Source: Actinomycetota bacterium
GTDB lineage: Bacteria; Actinomycetota; Humimicrobiia; Humimicrobiales; Humimicrobiaceae
Reading direction: 5' to 3'
DNA length: 56,480 nucleotides
NCBI GenBank assembly: GCA_028717265.1
Contig: JAQUOE010000007.1
Coordinates: 1 to 56,480, forward strand
Below the pieces are notes generated by a model. That model was not told the DNA's origin and ran no database searches. It saw nothing but the letters and a program-made list of their open reading frames with translations. This document shows positions 55,463-56,480 of the stretch, piece after piece. The first letter of the stretch is position 1; every line of letters begins with the position of its first letter. Both the position numbers and the translations under genes were made by a program.

Positions 55463-56377
55463 ATGAATTCGAATATCGAAATTATAGATAGTATTATCGA
55501 TCTGAAAGCGGAAAAGGAAGCCATAATACTGGCACATAATTATCAGATCGGCGAAGTGCAGGACATTGCGGATTTTGTGGGAGATTCCCTTCAATTAAGC
55601 ATAAAGGCATCCAGGGCACACGGCCAGATGATAGTATTCTGCGGGGTTCATTTCATGGCAGAAACCGCCAAGATATTATCCCCCGATAAAAAGGTCCTTC
55701 TCCCCGACAAAAACAGCGGATGCCCTATGGCCGATATGATCACTGCATCCCAGCTCCGGAAGCTGAAAGATGAGCACCCCGGCGCAGTGGTGGTATGTTA
55801 TGTAAACACCACAGCAAGAGTAAAGGCTCTGAGCGATATCTGCTGCACGTCTTCGAATGCGGTAAATGTCGTAAGGTCCATTCCCGAAAACAGGGAAATC
55901 ATTTTTATACCGGACAAGTATCTCGGAGATTATGTGCAGAGACAGACCGGCAGGAAGCTCATATTGTGGAACGGTTATTGTCCCGTCCACGCCATGATCG
56001 ATGTCCGGGATATCCTGGAAATTAAAAAAGAACATCCGAATGCAGCAGTATTGGTCCACCCCGAATGTACGCCGGAAGTCATAGATATTGCCGATAAAGT
56101 GGCCTCTACCGGAGGAATGTTAAAATACGTAAAAGCAAGCAGCAAAAAAGATTTTATAGTCGGGACGGAAATCGGAATAATACACAGAATGAAAAGGCAG
56201 AATCCTCATAAAAATTTCTATCCCGCTTCAGGCAGGACCATATGCCCCAATATGAAACTTATAAACCTGGAAAAGATATTCTGGTCACTCGAAGACGAGG
56301 TATATGAAGTAAAGGTACCGACGGATATTATAGAGAAAGCCAGAGCAGCAATTGACAGGATGATTGCCATAAAATAA
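55463..56377 (+). CDS. nadA: Quinolinate synthase
   Basis: A 304-residue [4Fe-4S] enzyme condensing iminoaspartate with dihydroxyacetone phosphate to quinolinate in NAD synthesis. Cluster ligands C87 (SGCPMAD), C173 (GYCPVH) and C261 (TICPNMK) are present, with the substrate motif LAHNYQ near the N-terminus. Its length matches the compact NadA class. GGGGA precedes the ATG. nadB begins 2 bp after the stop, so both would be made from one transcript. Confidence 0.96.
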   Translation: MNSNIEIIDSIIDLKAEKEAIILAHNYQIGEVQDIADFVGDSLQLSIKASRAHGQMIVFCGVHFMAETAKILSPDKKVLLPDKNSGCPMADMITASQLRKLKDEHPGAVVVCYVNTTARVKALSDICCTSSNAVNVVRSIPENREIIFIPDKYLGDYVQRQTGRKLILWNGYCPVHAMIDVRDILEIKKEHPNAAVLVHPECTPEVIDIADKVASTGGMLKYVKASSKKDFIVGTEIGIIHRMKRQNPHKNFYPASGRTICPNMKLINLEKIFWSLEDEVYEVKVPTDIIEKARAAIDRMIAIK

Positions 56378-56379
56378 CC

Positions 56380-56480
56380 ATGTTAAAAAGATATTTAATT
56401 AATCCGTTATCTTACCGGAAAATCCACAAATATTGTGACTGCATCGTTATTGGAAGCGGGATCGCCGGTCTTTCCACCGC
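56380..56480 (+). CDS. nadB: L-aspartate oxidase, 5' fragment cut by the window end
   Basis: An open frame of 33 codons from an ATG 2 bp after nadA runs to the window edge. It reads MLKRYLINP and then CDCIVIGSGIAGLSTA, the N-terminal FAD-binding GxGxxG motif of flavoproteins. In this position after nadA it is almost surely NadB, which oxidises aspartate to iminoaspartate for NadA. The rest of the gene lies outside the window. Confidence 0.8.
   Translation, partial: MLKRYLINPLSYRKIHKYCDCIVIGSGIAGLST

Overview
The window (AT-rich, roughly 35-40% GC by eye) reads as a chromosomal segment of an anaerobic bacterium with a monoderm-type envelope toolkit: a LytR-CpsA-Psr protein, MurA, a GerMN-domain protein, and the ricT/holB/tmk block. 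Several genes are of a type more familiar from archaea: a complete V/A-type ATPase operon, an archaeal-type topoisomerase I, an archaeal-type phosphoglycerate-mutase-like protein and a CDC48-like double AAA ATPase. The order argS-lysA-hom-thrC is the one seen in Actinobacteria. A deep-branching actinobacterial or Firmicutes-like uncultured lineage fits, but the sequence alone does not fix the phylum. No rRNA, CRISPR array, insertion sequence or phage gene was seen.

Layout. 1-14 kb is a surface-polysaccharide and envelope region, mostly transcribed leftward: a GT4 glycosyltransferase, a UDP-sugar epimerase, a GerMN protein with a repetitive acidic tail, a metallophosphoesterase, an initiating sugar-phosphate transferase, a CapD/FlaA1-type dehydratase, an LCP ligase-like protein with two extra Ig-like repeats, murA and dCMP deaminase. 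Two toxin-antitoxin modules (MntA-HepT and VapBC) interrupt it. 14-16.6 kb holds sua5, rpiB and glyA, rightward. 16.6-25.1 kb is a nine-gene V-type ATPase operon (H-I-K-E-C-F-A-B-D, leftward) whose proteolipid carries the Na+-site residues of Enterococcus hirae NtpK. Then come sppA, a GH1 glycosidase and a membrane GT2 enzyme.

28.9-38.9 kb is a leftward housekeeping and amino-acid block: tmk, holB, ricT, tRNA-Thr(CGT), argS, lysA, hom, thrC and an apgM-like gene that probably supplies homoserine kinase activity. A second VapBC pair follows. A 1427-residue protein then fuses two ATP-dependent activase domains to a 2-hydroxyacyl-CoA-dehydratase-like part.

The most unusual stretch is 44.5-51.9 kb, a tight rightward gene set behind a good promoter. 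It encodes a CDC48-like AAA+ ATPase, a membrane-anchored GrpE-like protein, an Hsp70 paralog, a TPR protein and a protein with both a lipobox and a C-terminal membrane helix. I read it as a candidate membrane-tethered chaperone/unfoldase system that I do not recognise as described. The fumarase beta gene overlaps its last gene; the alpha subunit lies convergently on the other strand behind topA. The window ends with nadA and the first 33 codons of nadB.
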